Below are positions 1 to 8,991 of a stretch of 64,000 bases of DNA, piece after piece. Within the stretch, counting starts at the first letter, position 1. Every line of letters begins with the position of its first letter. The translations under genes were made by a program, and so were the position numbers. The DNA comes from Flavobacterium sp. AG291 (GTDB taxonomy: Bacteria > Bacteroidota > Bacteroidia > Flavobacteriales > Flavobacteriaceae), in NCBI RefSeq assembly GCF_003350375.1, contig NZ_QQAR01000019.1:1-64000 (forward strand), in the 5' to 3' direction. The notes below the pieces were generated by a model, which saw nothing but the letters and a program-made list of their open reading frames with translations, did no database searches and was not told the DNA's origin.

Positions 1-3000
1 AGAGCGGTTGTTGAAGCTAAAGCCGTACCTCCTGTTGCAGCAGCATACCATTTAATTCCTGTTCCGGTTGCAACAAGATCAGCAACTGTACCTGCATTAC
101 AGAAATCCTGAGTAGCAGCAGGAACTGTCGGAGCTACAATTACATTTATAGATACGTCAACAGTTGCTATTGTAGAGCATGCTGTAGTTGAGTTGGAGGC
201 CGTTAATGTATAAGTTGTTGTTGTACTTGGGCTAAATGTCCATCCTGTAGTAGCATTACCTGAAACGCCTGTTGATGGTTCCCATGAATAAGCAGTGTAA
301 TCAGCTGCACCGGAAGTTATGGTGACAGCAGATGTAGGCTGGCCCTGACATGTTGTTGCAGTATTTGTACTTAGCGTAAACGCAGCAGGAGTGTTTACAG
401 TAGCAACTACCGGAGTTCTTGTCGAGTAACAAGGAGCGGTATAGTTCCAGTTATAGAAGAAATAGTATCCAGGGTCAGTATTTCCATTAAGGTAAGCCGA
501 AGTCAGTGTTGCAACATTTCCAAGTGCTATAGGATATGGTATTCCTGAATTTTCTCGTACCATTGCCGGAGCGCCGGCTAAGGCTACTATCCTGTATCCG
601 TTTCCGGCAGGTATATTCCAGCCTAGGTTGACAGTAAATTGTGTCGGATTTGTTGAATTCCCGGCAGGAACAGCTACGGTAACTGTTTGTATTTGGGTAT
701 CAGTATTGTTTCTAAGTTCTACAGTAAGGTTACCCGCATTTGTTCCGGTAAGCAATACATCTACTGAATTAAGTACAAAAGCATAGCTTACATCAAATAT
801 AAGTCCATATCCGGTACCGGCAGCAGTAGTGTTGGTTGTAGCAGTTGTTGTTCTTCCGCCACCTGATTGTGGTGAACCGGCTATTTCTGTACCTGCATAA
901 AATGTTGTTGTTGCGGTTACGTTTGGACTATATGTTAATCCGGTTGCCAGTGCATTACCACCTATAGGAGTGTCAAACCATTTAACCGTGCCTGTAGAAG
1001 CTACAGCAAGGTTTACTGTTCCTGCTCCACAACGTACTCCTGGGGTGGTAGCAGTAATGTCACTATAGTTACACATTGTTGTAAAGGATTTAACGGTTGT
1101 CCAGTCGCTAAAACTTGCTCCGCATACAGATCTTATAAATACATAATATGTGGTAGAAGGCTGTAATCCTGTTACGTTTGCTGTTAATCCTGTTGTGGCA
1201 GTGCCTGCACTTACAGGTGTTGTGCTCGATGTAGAAACTATATATTGATAACCTGACGGTGTTCCTGTGTTAGGTACATTCCAGTTAATAGTAACGCTAT
1301 TTTTGGTGATATTGGTAAAGTTTGAAAAAATAGGGAAATCACAACTTGGGATTTCTTCAACTTTTATATAACTCAAGTGAACGTCATAGGTAGGAGTATC
1401 GTCTACAGGTCCTTCAGTTGCCTGAAATGCTATTTGTACTGTTTGTCCAATATACGATGTTGGTATAGCAATAGTATAATCTGTTAATACGTTACTTAGG
1501 TTAACCGTGGTGGCAGCATTTATAGCATAAAGCGTTGTCCATGTTGCTCCACAATCGGTGGTAATCATCAGTCGAACCTGATCATCGGTTCCCTGCATGC
1601 CTGTAGCGTGTGCGTTTGCTGAATTTGCAGCTGTTATTGCAGCGGCGAATTTAACTCTTGTAGCCGTTGTAAGAACATATTTAGGGCTAATAATCCACTC
1701 GTTCTTTGCTGCAGCAACAAGGTTTATCTTTGCGGTTGTCTGGCCTCCAAACGCCGTAGAGTTGACCCATTGAGAAGTTATTCCTGAAGGATTAGCTGTA
1801 AGAGGTGTAGCACCCGAAGCGGTTGTAATTGCTGCTTCAAACCAACCGGTAGAAACGCTACCCATGTTTGCGCCTACAAATCCTGTAATATTGTTTATAT
1901 TAGGTAAAGTTGCCGTTAATGGTGTTGCAAACGTTGTAGCGTTGGTTCCATTGGTAGTGTTTATGAAAACACTGAAAGGTGTTGTGCCGCATCTGTTGTA
2001 TTCATAAACCTTAACATAATATGTTGTTCCGCAGGTTAAGCCTGTAACTGTCACACCGGTTCCGGTTCCTTCGTATATTAATTGTTGCGCTGTTCCTGTA
2101 TAGGCAGAGTTTCCTGTTAATTGAGCTGTGGTCATAGAGGTTGCAGTAGGATCTACGATAGGAGTAGTACTCATATAAACTAATCTTCGCGTACCGGTGC
2201 CAGCATTAAATAGCATATTTACCGAATTATATCCTAATCCTAAGCTGCCGAAAGTTAAATTTGATGCCTGTGTAAGAGGGGCTGCTGCAGGACTTATTGT
2301 TGTTACAGCCGAAGTAGCCGACCCGCCTCCGTTTGCACAGGTTACTTTTAAGCGGTACTTTATTGTTGTGCCTGAAAAGCTTGGAGGTGTGTAAGAATTT
2401 GTTGTGGCTCCTGTTCCACCTATGGCATTAGCCCAAGAAGTTCCGCCATTTGTTGATTCTTCCCACTGATATGAAATTCCTCCTACAAGGGGGGCATCAG
2501 GAACAGTGATAACTCCAGGAGCTGTTCCGGAACATATTAGCCTGTCTAAAATAGTTGATACTGTTCCTGCTGAAGGAATACCGCTACATGGAGGTGGTGG
2601 AGTAAATATATAAGTTAAGCCTGATGGTGGAAAAACAGCAGGTAAATTAGTTGTGAATCTTACTGTAGATGCTGTTGTATTTGTTGTAGATACTACCGTG
2701 TCGTCCCATGAAGGTGTTAAATCAGGGATTGAGCCAGTAAGTGATCTGCTAAAATAATCAGCGGTAGTTGTGCCTCTAAGTCCAACCTGAGGTTGATATG
2801 TTTCAGAAGCAGCTACGTTATTCATGGGGCCATAAATAAAGCTGATTACTCCGGTAGCTTTATTTAGTTTAGCCTGGAAATTTAATGTCTCAACAGTGTG
2901 TTGTGTTAAACGGGCCACATTTTTCCACTGGAAGATATAATCTGTTCCATTATCCAGCCATCTCATTTCAAAAAGCGTTCCTGTTATACCTGTATTTCTT

Positions 3001-3347
3001 AATTGCATACCCAATGGTGATACGACACCTGTGCCAACAGTTGTTGAACTTAAAGGGGATTGCGCAGAACTAAGTGTTGTAGTGCCCAAAACTAAACTTC
3101 CGTCGACTCTCATTACTACATCTGTTACGGGTGTTCCATTAAAGAGGAAAGGTGTTGGTAATGTAGCTGTATAAGAATTGGTGTCGTAAGTTGTTCCACA
3201 ATCCAGACAGGAAATTAAAACTGTTCCTCCTGTAATTTCGGTATAGGTACCTGTTGACTGTGAAAAAGTGTAGAGCGATGTTTGTGCATTAACTGTCGTG
3301 ACGACGAGAAGCAGAATCATTACTAATAGTGAAGTAAATTTTTTCAT
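1..3347 (-). CDS. Giant T9SS-type secreted surface protein, 3' end missing
   Basis: An open reading frame starts at the ATG complementary to 3345-3347 and stays open for 1115 codons to the left edge, so the C-terminus and stop are outside the window. Residues 1-22 are a signal peptide ending in VNAQ. After an N-terminal beta-rich region, about residues 480-660 resemble a cleaved-adhesin or choice-of-anchor jelly roll (GWFEAAITT, NEWIISPKYVL), about 675-755 are a fibronectin type III domain (VTINWNVP, PSTTYYVFIRS), and about 762-820 are a CHU_C-type Ig-like domain (GTVKWFDTPIGG). A similar module returns at the edge (TGIKWYAAATGG). Ser/Thr/Gly-rich composition fits a secreted adhesin or gliding-type protein. 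The T9SS sorting tail expected for this architecture is not visible, so the secretion route is inferred. The ligand is unknown. Confidence 0.9.
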   Translation of the reverse strand, partial: MKKFTSLLVMILLLVVTTVNAQTSLYTFSQSTGTYTEITGGTVLISCLDCGTTYDTNSYTATLPTPFLFNGTPVTDVVMRVDGSLVLGTTTLSSAQSPLSSTTVGTGVVSPLGMQLRNTGITGTLFEMRWLDNGTDYIFQWKNVARLTQHTVETLNFQAKLNKATGVISFIYGPMNNVAASETYQPQVGLRGTTTADYFSRSLTGSIPDLTPSWDDTVVSTTNTTASTVRFTTNLPAVFPPSGLTYIFTPPPPCSGIPSAGTVSTILDRLICSGTAPGVITVPDAPLVGGISYQWEESTNGGTSWANAIGGTGATTNSYTPPSFSGTTIKYRLKVTCANGGGSATSAVTTISPAAAPLTQASNLTFGSLGLGYNSVNMLFNAGTGTRRLVYMSTTPIVDPTATSMTTAQLTGNSAYTGTAQQLIYEGTGTGVTVTGLTCGTTYYVKVYEYNRCGTTPFSVFINTTNGTNATTFATPLTATLPNINNITGFVGANMGSVSTGWFEAAITTASGATPLTANPSGITSQWVNSTAFGGQTTAKINLVAAAKNEWIISPKYVLTTATRVKFAAAITAANSANAHATGMQGTDDQVRLMITTDCGATWTTLYAINAATTVNLSNVLTDYTIAIPTSYIGQTVQIAFQATEGPVDDTPTYDVHLSYIKVEEIPSCDFPIFSNFTNITKNSVTINWNVPNTGTPSGYQYIVSTSSTTPVSAGTATTGLTANVTGLQPSTTYYVFIRSVCGASFSDWTTVKSFTTMCNYSDITATTPGVRCGAGTVNLAVASTGTVKWFDTPIGGNALATGLTYSPNVTATTTFYAGTEIAGSPQSGGGRTTTATTNTTAAGTGYGLIFDVSYAFVLNSVDVLLTGTNAGNLTVELRNNTDTQIQTVTVAVPAGNSTNPTQFTVNLGWNIPAGNGYRIVALAGAPAMVRENSGIPYPIALGNVATLTSAYLNGNTDPGYYFFYNWNYTAPCYSTRTPVVATVNTPAAFTLSTNTATTCQGQPTSAVTITSGAADYTAYSWEPSTGVSGNATTGWTFSPSTTTTYTLTASNSTTACSTIATVDVSINVIVAPTVPAATQDFCNAGTVADLVATGTGIKWYAAATGGTALASTTA

Positions 3348-3361
3348 ACAAATAAAATTAT

Positions 3362-3397
3362 GTGTTTAATAGTTTTATAAAAATATGAATTAAACAC
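3362..3397 (-). promoter_or_regulatory. 5'-UTR hairpin before the giant surface protein
   Basis: GTGTTTAAT (3362-3370) and ATTAAACAC (3389-3397) form a perfect 9-bp stem. On the minus strand it ends 14 bases before the start codon of the surface protein, so it would sit in the mRNA leader. It has no T-run of its own. It could affect translation or mRNA stability; no function is shown by the sequence. Confidence 0.4.
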
Positions 3398-3498
3398 TAT
3401 CTATTTATTAATTATTTGTAATTTGAAAAAAAATTTAACAAGTTTATTTCTGATTGGTTTTTTTTGAGTTGTTTTAAAAAATATTGAAATAAATAAAA

Positions 3499-3527
3499 CA
3501 AAAAAGCCTTCGCGTTAGCGAAGGCTT
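3499..3527 (-). terminator. Intrinsic terminator after the M16 peptidase pair
   Basis: AAGCCTTCGC, a short GTTA-containing loop and GCGAAGGCTT form a GC-rich stem. On the minus strand it is followed by a T-run (A-run on plus at 3499-3505), just beyond the stop codon at 3549. Confidence 0.85.
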
Positions 3528-3548
3528 CTGTAAGCAATCAAAATAATA

Positions 3549-5594
3549 TTATTGGAAATCAGCAGGTGTTACACCTTCATTGATTTTAACTTCGCTAACT
3601 GTTAGGTTAAGCTCGATACCAACATTCATAATAATGTTGTGAGGTACCTTAATACCTTTTACATCTTTATAATCACCGTAGTAAGTGAAGATTGTAGTTT
3701 TTTGACCCGGAGCAATTTCCTGATCACGAGACTCGGCAACTTTATAACCTGATTTTACATCATAGTAGTATGTTGTGTCACCTTTTTTAACTGAATATGC
3801 ATCTGAACCGTTAATCGCTTCGATTCCTGTTACTGCTGCATCTTTGCTGTTAGCCATGGTAAGTTCTTCAAAAGGAACAGCGCTTGCTTTAAGTTCAGCA
3901 AGTTCTTCGCCTTTAACTTCTTCTTTTTGACCCTGACCCATTCTGTAAGCACCTTTTTCGTTTACTACCTGTTTCATCATAGAGTTGCCCATAACTGTAA
4001 GCTCTACAGCTTGTTTATTATCTGAAGTAACTTTTGAAGTAAGAACTACAGGAGCTCCCTGTACAGTAGCGTTAGATTTAGTGTAGATGCTTTTAACTCC
4101 TTTAGCAGCTTTTTCACCACCGATAGATTTAATGTAGTTATCTAAAACTGTTTTAGCAGTTACACCTGCAGGAACAGCTTTTTTAGCAACAGGTTTTTCT
4201 GTTGGGTTACCATATTTGTCAAAATAGAATATTGGCATTTTGCGGCTTTCAAGACCCGGAAGTACATCGGCAGCTTTACCTACAATTACAACACGTGCGT
4301 TTTCAACAGAGAAGAATCTGTTAGCAGCTCTTCTGATGTCTTCAGCAGTTACAGCGTTGATGTTTTTGATGTAGTTTTCGTAGAAATCAGCAGGAAGACC
4401 CTGAGTTTGTGTTGTAAGTGCATAACGGGCAACAGTTCCCGGTTTTTCCATGTTCATTACAAAGCTTCCTACATATTTCGCTTTAGCGTTTTTAAGGTCT
4501 TCTTCAGAAACAAGGTCAGTTCTTATTTTCTTAAGCTCATTAAAGATCTCTACAACTGCACTGTCAGTAACTGTGTTTCTTACAGATGTTGATGAAGAGA
4601 AATCGCTTACATATTTACCTCCGCGAATTGAAGAATAAGCACCATAAGTCCATCCGTGAGCTTCACGAAGGTTTAGGAATAATCTTCCTTCTCCACCACC
4701 ACCAAGAATTTGGTTAGCAAGTAGCGTAGCAAAATAATCTTTATCAGTCATTTTAAGGTTAGAAACATTCACAACCGAAATTTCAGACTGAACCGCATTT
4801 GGTACATCTACAAAGTTAATCTGAGTGTATTGAACGTCTTTAGGGTCGCTATAAGATACGTTTGGAGCGATAGCAGGTTTCCAAGAACCGAAAAGTTTTT
4901 CAACTTGTTTTTTTACATCTTTAACTTTTACATCACCAACAACTACAAGGTATGCGTTGCCGGGAACAAAGTAAGTATTGTAGTTTGCCTGAACGTCAGA
5001 AAGGGTAACGTTATTTAATGTCTCTTCACTTAGATACTCACCTGCCGGGTGATTTTTACCAAATACAAGAACACCGCCAACTCTGCCTGCGATAGCAGAT
5101 GCACTTTTTTCGTCAGATTTAAGACCTTCAATAATTTGTGCTTTTTGTTTGTCGAACTCTTCCTGAGTGAATACAGGGTTTAGAGCACCGTCAGCCATAA
5201 GTTCTAAAATTCTGTTAGAATATTTAGAAAGTCCGCTTCCGTGAGCCGATTGCGATCCGAAGCCAATGCTGGCACCTAAGAAATCTACTTCTTCGTTAAA
5301 AGCATCTTTAGGCATTTTTTTAGTTCCGCTACCCATAAGGGCTGCAGTCATATCAGAAACACCTTTTTTTGCACCTTCTGCATACGGAGCGTTATCCATA
5401 GTAAGGGTGTAAGATACTGTAGGAAGTTTGTGGTTTTCTACAACAAGAACTTTAAGTCCGTTTTTAAGAGAGAAAGTTTCCGGTTTGCCTACGTTAACTT
5501 TAGGAGCTGGTCCCGGTTTAGGCTGTGGTATAACTTGTCCGTGCATATTGAATGATAACAATACGCCGGCTAGGATATATATAACTTTTTTCAT
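3549..5594 (-). CDS. M16 family peptidase, non-catalytic subunit with C-terminal extension
   Basis: This is an insulinase-family (M16B) protein of 681 residues with an N-terminal signal peptide (MKKVIYILAGVLLSF). The zinc motif HxxEH is absent: the matching stretch reads MTAALMGSGT. It keeps the substrate-side motif around LREAHGWTYGAYSS. It therefore looks like the partner subunit of the catalytic M16 protein encoded immediately upstream, 15 bases away in the same transcript. About the last 220 residues go beyond a normal M16B unit and read like a beta-rich lipoprotein-carrier type domain (KVAESRDQEIAPGQ, FTYYGDYKDVKGIKVP). The ATG at 5594 is chosen over a TTG twelve bases upstream because it starts directly with a signal peptide. 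Probably periplasmic or cell-envelope protein turnover. Confidence 0.9.
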   Translation of the reverse strand: MKKVIYILAGVLLSFNMHGQVIPQPKPGPAPKVNVGKPETFSLKNGLKVLVVENHKLPTVSYTLTMDNAPYAEGAKKGVSDMTAALMGSGTKKMPKDAFNEEVDFLGASIGFGSQSAHGSGLSKYSNRILELMADGALNPVFTQEEFDKQKAQIIEGLKSDEKSASAIAGRVGGVLVFGKNHPAGEYLSEETLNNVTLSDVQANYNTYFVPGNAYLVVVGDVKVKDVKKQVEKLFGSWKPAIAPNVSYSDPKDVQYTQINFVDVPNAVQSEISVVNVSNLKMTDKDYFATLLANQILGGGGEGRLFLNLREAHGWTYGAYSSIRGGKYVSDFSSSTSVRNTVTDSAVVEIFNELKKIRTDLVSEEDLKNAKAKYVGSFVMNMEKPGTVARYALTTQTQGLPADFYENYIKNINAVTAEDIRRAANRFFSVENARVVIVGKAADVLPGLESRKMPIFYFDKYGNPTEKPVAKKAVPAGVTAKTVLDNYIKSIGGEKAAKGVKSIYTKSNATVQGAPVVLTSKVTSDNKQAVELTVMGNSMMKQVVNEKGAYRMGQGQKEEVKGEELAELKASAVPFEELTMANSKDAAVTGIEAINGSDAYSVKKGDTTYYYDVKSGYKVAESRDQEIAPGQKTTIFTYYGDYKDVKGIKVPHNIIMNVGIELNLTVSEVKINEGVTPADFQ

Positions 5595-5609
5595 GATTTT
5601 TTTCAATGC

Positions 5610-6935
5610 TTAGTTTTGTGCTTTGTCTTTAGCGCCTACGTAGTCTAACGTTAAACGTTGGTTAGGGTTAAGGTATTTTTTAGCAACTTCTCTGATGTCT
5701 TCTCTGGTAATTGAACGATAGATTTCAATTTCAGTATTGATTAGGTTTACATCACCATATAAAAGGTAGAAAGAAGCAAGGTTTTCTGCAATACCTTCAA
5801 CGTTAGAGTTGCTGCTTACATAGTTGCTCTCAATTTCGTTTTGAAGTTTCTGGAACTCTCTTTCTGAGATAAGTTCTGTCTGAAGTTTCACGATTTCTGC
5901 ATCAGCTTCTTTCATTACATCAGCAGCTGTAAAGCCCTGCATTGGAATTCCGTAAACTATATATAGTCCGTAATCTTCCTGGCTATAGTTGAAAGCACCT
6001 ATCTGAAGCGCCATTTTTTTCTCGTCAACGATCTTTTTGTACATCCTTGAGCTTTTTCCGCCTGTAAGGATTGAAGAGATCATATCAAGAACTTTAGCGT
6101 CTTTTGTTTTCATTGATGGAGTTCTGTAAGCAGTAACCACCATTGGAAGCTGTACGTTAGGATCTTCGTAAGTAGCCTTGAAAGCCTGAGTGATAGGCTG
6201 CTCTTCGAATTTCTGGCGAGTAACAGGTGTTCCTTTTGGAACTTTGCTAAAATATTGATCTACCCATTTTTTTGCCTGTGCAGGATCAAAATCTCCGGCA
6301 ATAACAAGCACTGCATTGTTAGGGATGTAGAACTTTTTGTTGAAAGCCTGGAATTCTTCAAGTGTTGCAGCGTCCAGGTGATCCATTGAACCGATAGTTG
6401 CCCAACGGTACGGGTGCACTTTAAACATGTTTCTTTTAACTTCTGCAATAAGGTTTCCGTAAGGCTGGTTGTCTATACGAAGTCTTTTTTCTTCTTTAAC
6501 AACTTCGTTTTGAGTGTCAACTCCTATCTGGTTGATAACAGGGTGAAGCATTCTTTCAGCTTCCATCCATATAGCAAGCTCAAGGTTGTTAGAAGGGAAA
6601 ACTTCATAGTAATATGTTCTGTCGTCAGAAGTGTTGGCGTTATTGTTACCACCATTAGCAGTAACTATCTTAAACCAATCACCACGTTTGATGTTTTCTG
6701 TTCCTTCAAACAGTAAGTGTTCAAAAAAGTGTGCAAAACCTGTTCTTTCAGGGTTTTCGTCTTTAGAACCTACGTGATACATTACCGAAGTAACGATAAC
6801 CGGAGCCGATTTATCCTGGTGAAGGATAACATGAAGGCCGTTGTCTAAATTGTATTCTTCGAATGCCACTTTTTGAGCTGAAGCAACTCCGCCAAGCATA
6901 AGAAGTGAACCCAAAGCCATTAAAGATTTTTTCAT
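5610..6935 (-). CDS. M16 family zinc metallopeptidase, catalytic subunit
   Basis: A 441-residue M16B peptidase with a signal peptide (residues 1-20, ending VASAQ). The zinc-binding, catalytic motif is visible as HFFEH (H69, E72, H73) inside GFAHFFEHLLFEGT, with the third ligand Glu about 76 residues later in NEVVKEEKRLR. The second M16 domain follows (PMVVTAYRTPS, GGKSSRMYKKI). With the adjacent non-catalytic gene it forms the usual bacterial two-subunit clamshell protease acting on peptides or small unfolded proteins in the periplasm. First gene of the two-gene operon; ATG at 6935. Confidence 0.93.
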   Translation of the reverse strand: MKKSLMALGSLLMLGGVASAQKVAFEEYNLDNGLHVILHQDKSAPVIVTSVMYHVGSKDENPERTGFAHFFEHLLFEGTENIKRGDWFKIVTANGGNNNANTSDDRTYYYEVFPSNNLELAIWMEAERMLHPVINQIGVDTQNEVVKEEKRLRIDNQPYGNLIAEVKRNMFKVHPYRWATIGSMDHLDAATLEEFQAFNKKFYIPNNAVLVIAGDFDPAQAKKWVDQYFSKVPKGTPVTRQKFEEQPITQAFKATYEDPNVQLPMVVTAYRTPSMKTKDAKVLDMISSILTGGKSSRMYKKIVDEKKMALQIGAFNYSQEDYGLYIVYGIPMQGFTAADVMKEADAEIVKLQTELISEREFQKLQNEIESNYVSSNSNVEGIAENLASFYLLYGDVNLINTEIEIYRSITREDIREVAKKYLNPNQRLTLDYVGAKDKAQN

Positions 6936-7072
6936 AAAAATTAATAATTATTTTGATATTGCTAATTGGTGTGCAAGTTCGAGATTTTGTTACAATATTT
7001 TTACTTTTTTTTAAGAATTTGGATTCATAAGGCATATTCTCCGATTTTTTCGTATAAAATATCACACGTGTG

Positions 7073-7102
7073 TTGGCTGATAAATAATAAGTTGTATATT
7101 TG
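7073..7102 (+). promoter_or_regulatory. Promoter of rplU-rpmA
   Basis: TTG (7073-7075), 19 bases, then TATATTTG (7095-7102) match the Bacteroidota primary sigma factor consensus (TTG, 17-23 bp, TAnnTTTG). The start codon of rplU follows 33 bases downstream. Confidence 0.85.
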
Positions 7103-7135
7103 CAACCTTAAAAAAATTAATTAAACCATATTGTT

Positions 7136-7504
7136 ATGTACGCAATCGTAGAGATAGCAGGGCAGCAATTCAAAGTTAGCAAAGACCTTAAGGTTTATGT
7201 TCACCGTCTTGATGCTAAAGAAGGAGATGCAATATCTTTTGCAAAAGTTCTTCTTTTAGATGATAACGGAAACGTAACTATAGGCGCCCCGGCTATAGAA
7301 GGTGCTTCAGTAGAAGCTAAAGTGTTACAACACTTAAAAGGTGAAAAAGTAATCGTTTTCAAAAAGAAAAGAAGAAAAGGTTACAAAAAGAAAAACGGTC
7401 ACCGTCAATCTTTAACGCAAATCCAAATTTCTGGTATCACAGGAGCTGGTGCAGCACCAAAGAAAAAAGCGGCGGCTAAAAAAGCGGAAGCTACAGAGGA
7501 ATAA
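7136..7504 (+). CDS. rplU: 50S ribosomal protein L21
   Basis: A 122-residue L21: YAIVEIAGQQFKV at the start, then FKKKRRKGYKKKNGHRQ, the basic rRNA-binding signature. The tail is Ala/Lys/Glu-rich (GAAPKKKAAAKKAEATEE), longer than the E. coli protein and typical of this phylum. It binds 23S rRNA in the large subunit. It is followed after 23 bases by rpmA, the conserved rplU-rpmA pair. Confidence 0.98.
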   Translation: MYAIVEIAGQQFKVSKDLKVYVHRLDAKEGDAISFAKVLLLDDNGNVTIGAPAIEGASVEAKVLQHLKGEKVIVFKKKRRKGYKKKNGHRQSLTQIQISGITGAGAAPKKKAAAKKAEATEE

Positions 7505-7527
7505 TTAACATTTAAAAACAAAACATC

Positions 7528-7788
7528 ATGGCTCACAAGAAAGGTGTCGGTAGTTCCAAGAACGGTAGGGAATCAGAATCGAAACGTCTAGGCGTTAAGA
7601 TTTATGGTGGACAGGCTGCTATTGCAGGTAACATTATCGTAAGACAAAGAGGTTCTAAGCACAATGCTGGTGAAAACGTTTACATGGGTAAAGATCATAC
7701 TCTTCATGCAAAAGTTGCCGGTGTAGTGAAATTCCAGAAGAAAGGTGACAACAAATCTTTCGTTTCTGTAGTTCCATTCGAAGCTTAA
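7528..7788 (+). CDS. rpmA: 50S ribosomal protein L27
   Basis: An 86-residue L27 with the conserved start AHKKGVGSSKNGRES and IVRQRGSKHNAGENVYMGKD. The N-terminal arm reaches the peptidyl-transferase centre in known ribosomes. There is no N-terminal cleavage extension of the Firmicutes kind. Second gene of the rplU operon, followed by a terminator. Confidence 0.98.
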   Translation: MAHKKGVGSSKNGRESESKRLGVKIYGGQAAIAGNIIVRQRGSKHNAGENVYMGKDHTLHAKVAGVVKFQKKGDNKSFVSVVPFEA

Positions 7789-7810
7789 GAAATAAAACTC
7801 TATCATATAA

Positions 7811-7840
7811 AAACCCATTCTGCAAGGAGTGGGTTTTTTG
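7811..7840 (+). terminator. Intrinsic terminator of rplU-rpmA
   Basis: AACCCATTCT and GGAGTGGGTT form a stem with a short GCAA loop, followed by a T-run at 7834-7839, about 25 bases after the rpmA stop. Confidence 0.85.
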
Positions 7841-7965
7841 TTTTATTGATATTTCCGATTCTTTTTTAATTACAGGTAGATATGACAAAGCAATCTCATC
7901 GGGTCGCTGCGCTTTGATGCATTACGCCTGAAATGGCGGATTAAAACTGTGACTGTGATTGGAAA

Positions 7966-8601
7966 TTAGTATTTAAGTATCTCTAAAAAATCTTCACGCT
8001 CTATTTCCCGTGCGCCAAGACTCTCCAGATGCTCATTGTATACCTGGCAGTCTAAAAGGCGGTAATTAGCTATGTAAAGCTGCTTTGTCAATGCTATAAA
8101 AGCGATTTTGCTGGCATTACTCACTTTAGAAAACATACTTTCACCACAAAAAATATGGCCAAGGTCCACACCATATAGGCCACCTACAAGTTCATCTCCC
8201 TGCCATACTTCAACCGATTTGGCTACACCCAATTCATTTAAGTTGCAATAGGCTTCAACCATATCGGTAGTTATCCACGTGCCTGGTTGTCCGTCTCTTT
8301 TAATGTTGCGGCAGTTAGATATCACTTCCCTGAATGCGGTATTGAAGGTTACCCTGAAAATTCCACGGTTAATTATGTTTCGCATACTCTTCGAAATTTT
8401 TAGTTCGTCAGGAAACAAAACCATTCTCTCAGGGGGACTCCACCATAAAATAGGCTCGTCGTCTTCAAACCAGGGAAATATACCGCTACGGTAAGCTAAT
8501 AGCAGTCGCTGAGGCGAAAGATCGCCACCTATGGCAACAATGCCTTCAGGAGATGCCTGTTCTGCTGATGGGAAGTATAATTCGCTTGTCAGGAAGTACA
8601 T
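7966..8601 (-). CDS. aat: Leucyl/phenylalanyl-tRNA--protein transferase
   Basis: A 211-residue Aat of normal length. Visible signatures are LLLAYRSGIFPWF, ILWWSPPERMVLF, GTWITTDMVEAY, GGLYGVDLGHIFCGESMF and LLDCQVYNEHLESLGA. It transfers Leu or Phe from tRNA to N-terminal basic residues in the N-degron pathway, handing substrates to ClpS/ClpAP. It is monocistronic; a TACATTTG -7 element lies just upstream on the minus strand. Confidence 0.96.
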   Translation of the reverse strand: MYFLTSELYFPSAEQASPEGIVAIGGDLSPQRLLLAYRSGIFPWFEDDEPILWWSPPERMVLFPDELKISKSMRNIINRGIFRVTFNTAFREVISNCRNIKRDGQPGTWITTDMVEAYCNLNELGVAKSVEVWQGDELVGGLYGVDLGHIFCGESMFSKVSNASKIAFIALTKQLYIANYRLLDCQVYNEHLESLGAREIEREDFLEILKY

Positions 8602-8615
8602 TTTCTATTTTTCTG

Positions 8616-8623
8616 CAAATGTA
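8616..8623 (-). promoter_or_regulatory. Probable -7 element for aat
   Basis: On the minus strand the site reads TACATTTG, matching TAnnTTTG, 15-22 bases before the aat start codon. No clear TTG box was found at the usual spacing. Confidence 0.5.
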
Positions 8624-8749
8624 ATATTTATAACTGCTATCACTGGTTAAACTCACACAAATAAGCTATTTTGTGATTTAGCATTATCTAAATGTTAAAT
8701 GTAGGAATAGTTCAATAAAGGGTAGTGTTATTATTATAATTTTGCACCC

Positions 8750-8869
8750 GAATACAAGCAAAATAGTTTTTAACGACGATTTATTATAGCATAGATGCTT
8801 GAGCATCAAAGCATAGTTTGTGTTTAGCTAAATTTATACGGAGATCTGGTGGTTCGGATCTCCGTTTTT
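8750..8869 (+). ncRNA. Candidate small RNA, unit 1
   Basis: A TAATTTTG -7 element (8737-8744) is followed by a 5-bp hairpin GATGC/GCATC (8794-8807), a conserved linker (about 8812-8838) and a 10-bp terminator stem (8839-8848 with 8855-8864, loop GTGGTT) with a T-run. The 3' 58 bases are almost repeated in unit 2. No open frame of useful length is present, so an untranslated transcript is the best reading. The 5' end is estimated from the -7 element. It could match an existing flavobacterial RNA family such as Flavo-1; I cannot check. Confidence 0.55.
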
Positions 8870-8991
8870 AATTTTCGCTTACTTGTAAGTAATTTTTTAT
8901 AACAAAAATTATCCTTGGAGCATATTTTTCTGTAATCCTTTTCTCATATAGGTTTTGTAGTTTTACCACGAAATATAAACTACTATAATTT

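Noticed and set aside
3549..5606. TTG start at 5606 for the M16 partner subunit.
   Set aside because: The ATG at 5594 starts a clean signal peptide and leaves a normal 15-base gap; the TTG only adds four residues.
6414..6716. 100-codon plus-strand frame opposite the M16 peptidase.
   Set aside because: It is antisense to a well-supported gene and has Phe/Val/Ser-rich shadow composition.
8839..8864. GGTTCGGATC in the small-RNA terminators resembles a tRNA T-arm.
   Set aside because: No acceptor, D-arm, anticodon arm or CCA context surrounds it; the 10-bp stem plus T-run is fully explained as a terminator.
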